Part shown: in pieces, positions 5,218 to 6,742 of the stretch | Layout of the letters: each line of letters starts with the position of its first letter | How positions within the stretch are numbered: position 1 is the stretch's first letter | Source: Tannerella sp. | GTDB taxonomy: Bacteria > Bacteroidota > Bacteroidia > Bacteroidales > Tannerellaceae | Assembly (NCBI GenBank): GCA_031262895.1 | Contig: JAISGW010000218.1 | Span: 1-6,742, forward strand | Length of the DNA stretch: 6,742 nt | Direction: 5' to 3' | Translations under genes and position numbers: made by a program | Notes under the pieces: generated by a model | The model's input: only the letters and a program-made list of their open reading frames with translations | Database searches by the model: none | What the model was told of the DNA's origin: nothing

Positions 5218-6742
5218 ATGTTAAAATCCCTCTCTATACAAAACTTCGTCCTGATTGACCGGTTAGACATCCGCTTCGGCGAGGCATTCAGCGTCATCAC
5301 GGGCGAGACCGGCGCGGGCAAGTCCATCATACTGGGCGCCCTGGGCTTGGTGCTCGGGCAACGTGCCGACGCGCGCAGCCTCAAGGCCGGAGCCGACAAA
5401 TGCGTGGTGGAGGCCGTCTTCGACATCTCTCCTTACGGCCTGGAGCCTTTCTTCGAGGCGAACGATTTGGACTACGAGGCTTCCGGGAGCTGCCTCCTGC
5501 GCCGCGAGCTAACCGCCTCGGGCAAGTCGCGGGCCTTTGTCAACGACTCGCCCGCCCCGCTTTCCATAGTCAAGGAGCTGGGCGCCCGCCTGATTGACAT
5601 CCACTCGCAACACCAGAACCTGCTCCTGGCCGACGCCGGCTTCCAGCTCCGCAGCCTCGACATCATGGCGGCCAACAAGGAGCCGCTGGAAAAATACCAC
5701 AAGGACTACGCCGCCTGGCAAGCCCTCTGCAAGCAATGGAAAGCGCTGGGCGAGCAGGCCGCACAGGCCCGCCGCGACGAAGACTACCTGCGCTTCCAAC
5801 TCAAGGAGCTGGACGAAGCCCGCCTTGAAGCGGGCGAGCAGGCTGCACTCGAGGCCGAACAGGAGCGCCTCGGCCATACGGAAGAAATCAAGACCTCGCT
5901 TTACAAGATAGCCGCCCTACTCGATGCCGAGGAAACGGGCGTGCTCGGCCAGCTGCGCGAGGCGCTGTCGGCGGCCGAAGCCGTCAAGACCTACTATCCA
6001 GCCGTGGGCGAAATGGCCGGACGCCTCGACTCGGCTTACCTCGACCTCAAAGACCTGGCCGACGAGGTGAACGTCCGCAAGGAGGACGTGGAGTTCGACC
6101 CCGAACGCCTCGCCTGGGTGGGCGAACGTCTGAACCTCCTCTATTCGCTGGAACAGAAGCACCGCCTCGACTCCGTGGAAGCCCTCATCGAAGAACGCGA
6201 ATCCTGCCGCGCCCGCCTGAAGGAATTAGACAACTCGGAAGAGCAGCTCGCCGCCCAGAAGGAAGCCTGCGACAAGGCGAAGGGCCAACTCCTCGAAGCG
6301 GCCGAAAGCCTCTCGCAGGGGAGGCAGGCCGCCGCCGAGACCCTCGCCGGGCAGTTGACCGAAGACCTCGCGCGCCTCGGCATGCCCAACACCCGCTTTC
6401 GCGTTGACTTCCGCCGTAAGGAGGAACCCGAAGCCGAGGGCGTCGACGAGGTGCGCTTCCTCTTTTCCGCCAACAAGAACGCCCCCCTCGAACCTGTCGC
6501 GCAGACAGCCTCCGGTGGCGAAATCTCCCGGCTCATGCTCTGCCTGAAGGCCATGATAGCCCGCTTCACCGCCTTGCCGGCCATCATCTTCGACGAGGTC
6601 GACACCGGCGTCTCGGGCGACATCGCCGACAAGATGGGCAACATCATGCAGGAGATGAGCCACCACATGCAGGTCATCGCCATCACCCACCTGCCGCAAA
6701 TCGCCGCCAAAGGGGAAGAGCATTTCTTCGTCTACAAAAAAG
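5218..6742 (+). CDS. recN: DNA repair protein RecN, C-terminus cut by window edge
   Basis: RecN is an SMC-like ATPase that gathers broken DNA ends during recombinational double-strand-break repair in the cytoplasm. The 508 codons present start with MLKSLSIQNFVLIDRLDIRF. Walker A is GETGAGKS (29-36), and IDIHSQHQNLLL at about 125-136 is a typical RecN segment. A charged Glu/Arg/Leu/Ala-rich region of about 150-400 should form the antiparallel coiled coil. The ABC signature is SGGEISRLML (432-441), Walker B is AIIFDEVDTG with D459 and E460, and the H-loop is ITHLPQIAA with H491. Family length is about 550, so roughly 45 residues lie beyond the edge; the reading frame is intact to the end. The ATG at 5218 fits the conserved N-terminus and is 15 nt after the DUF4835 stop. 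No separate promoter or LexA-like box was seen in that gap. Confidence 0.98.
   Translation, partial: MLKSLSIQNFVLIDRLDIRFGEAFSVITGETGAGKSIILGALGLVLGQRADARSLKAGADKCVVEAVFDISPYGLEPFFEANDLDYEASGSCLLRRELTASGKSRAFVNDSPAPLSIVKELGARLIDIHSQHQNLLLADAGFQLRSLDIMAANKEPLEKYHKDYAAWQALCKQWKALGEQAAQARRDEDYLRFQLKELDEARLEAGEQAALEAEQERLGHTEEIKTSLYKIAALLDAEETGVLGQLREALSAAEAVKTYYPAVGEMAGRLDSAYLDLKDLADEVNVRKEDVEFDPERLAWVGERLNLLYSLEQKHRLDSVEALIEERESCRARLKELDNSEEQLAAQKEACDKAKGQLLEAAESLSQGRQAAAETLAGQLTEDLARLGMPNTRFRVDFRRKEEPEAEGVDEVRFLFSANKNAPLEPVAQTASGGEISRLMLCLKAMIARFTALPAIIFDEVDTGVSGDIADKMGNIMQEMSHHMQVIAITHLPQIAAKGEEHFFVYKK

Overview
The window looks like a chromosomal segment from a member of the phylum Bacteroidota, most likely order Bacteroidales. 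Three things point there: the SusC/RagA-type TonB-dependent receptor, two intergenic promoters of the Bacteroidales form (TTG/TTTG, about 19-21 bp, TAnnTTTG), and the gene order dnaN - DnaQ-type exonuclease - coaBC - DUF4835 - recN, which I recall as a Bacteroidales arrangement. Shine-Dalgarno sequences are weak or absent and start codons follow AT-rich leaders, as is usual in this phylum. I cannot name a genus or species.

Layout. Positions 1-955 (minus strand) hold the first 318 codons of a SusC/RagA-family outer-membrane receptor; its C-terminal barrel lies outside the window. Positions 956-1190 are an AT-rich divergent intergenic region carrying one promoter for each direction. From 1191 to the right edge, five plus-strand genes are packed tightly: dnaN (1191-2315), a DEDDh exonuclease with an ExoX-like C-terminal domain (2332-3102), coaBC (3092-4300), a secreted DUF4835/PorD-like protein (4297-5202) and recN (5218 to the edge, missing about its last 45 residues). 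Junctions are a 16-nt gap, an 11-nt overlap, an ATGA overlap and a 15-nt gap. This suggests one transcript starting at the dnaN promoter. There is no stretch over 300 bases without a gene. I saw no tRNA, rRNA, CRISPR array, insertion sequence or convincing terminator.

How the genes fit together. The operon joins genome maintenance (sliding clamp, a 3'-5' exonuclease, the RecN double-strand-break repair ATPase) with coenzyme A synthesis (bifunctional CoaBC) and one exported envelope protein. The receptor transcribed the other way belongs to nutrient uptake and is probably an independent unit.

Points most worth a second look. A ten-adenine run containing an in-phase A_AAA_AAG slippery heptamer lies exactly at the CoaC/CoaB domain joint, and either shifted frame stops almost at once, so slippage would release a CoaC-only protein. 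CoaC also carries Asp and Ser where the well-studied enzymes have a key Asn and Cys. The functions of the DUF4835 protein and of the exonuclease's C-terminal domain remain open.
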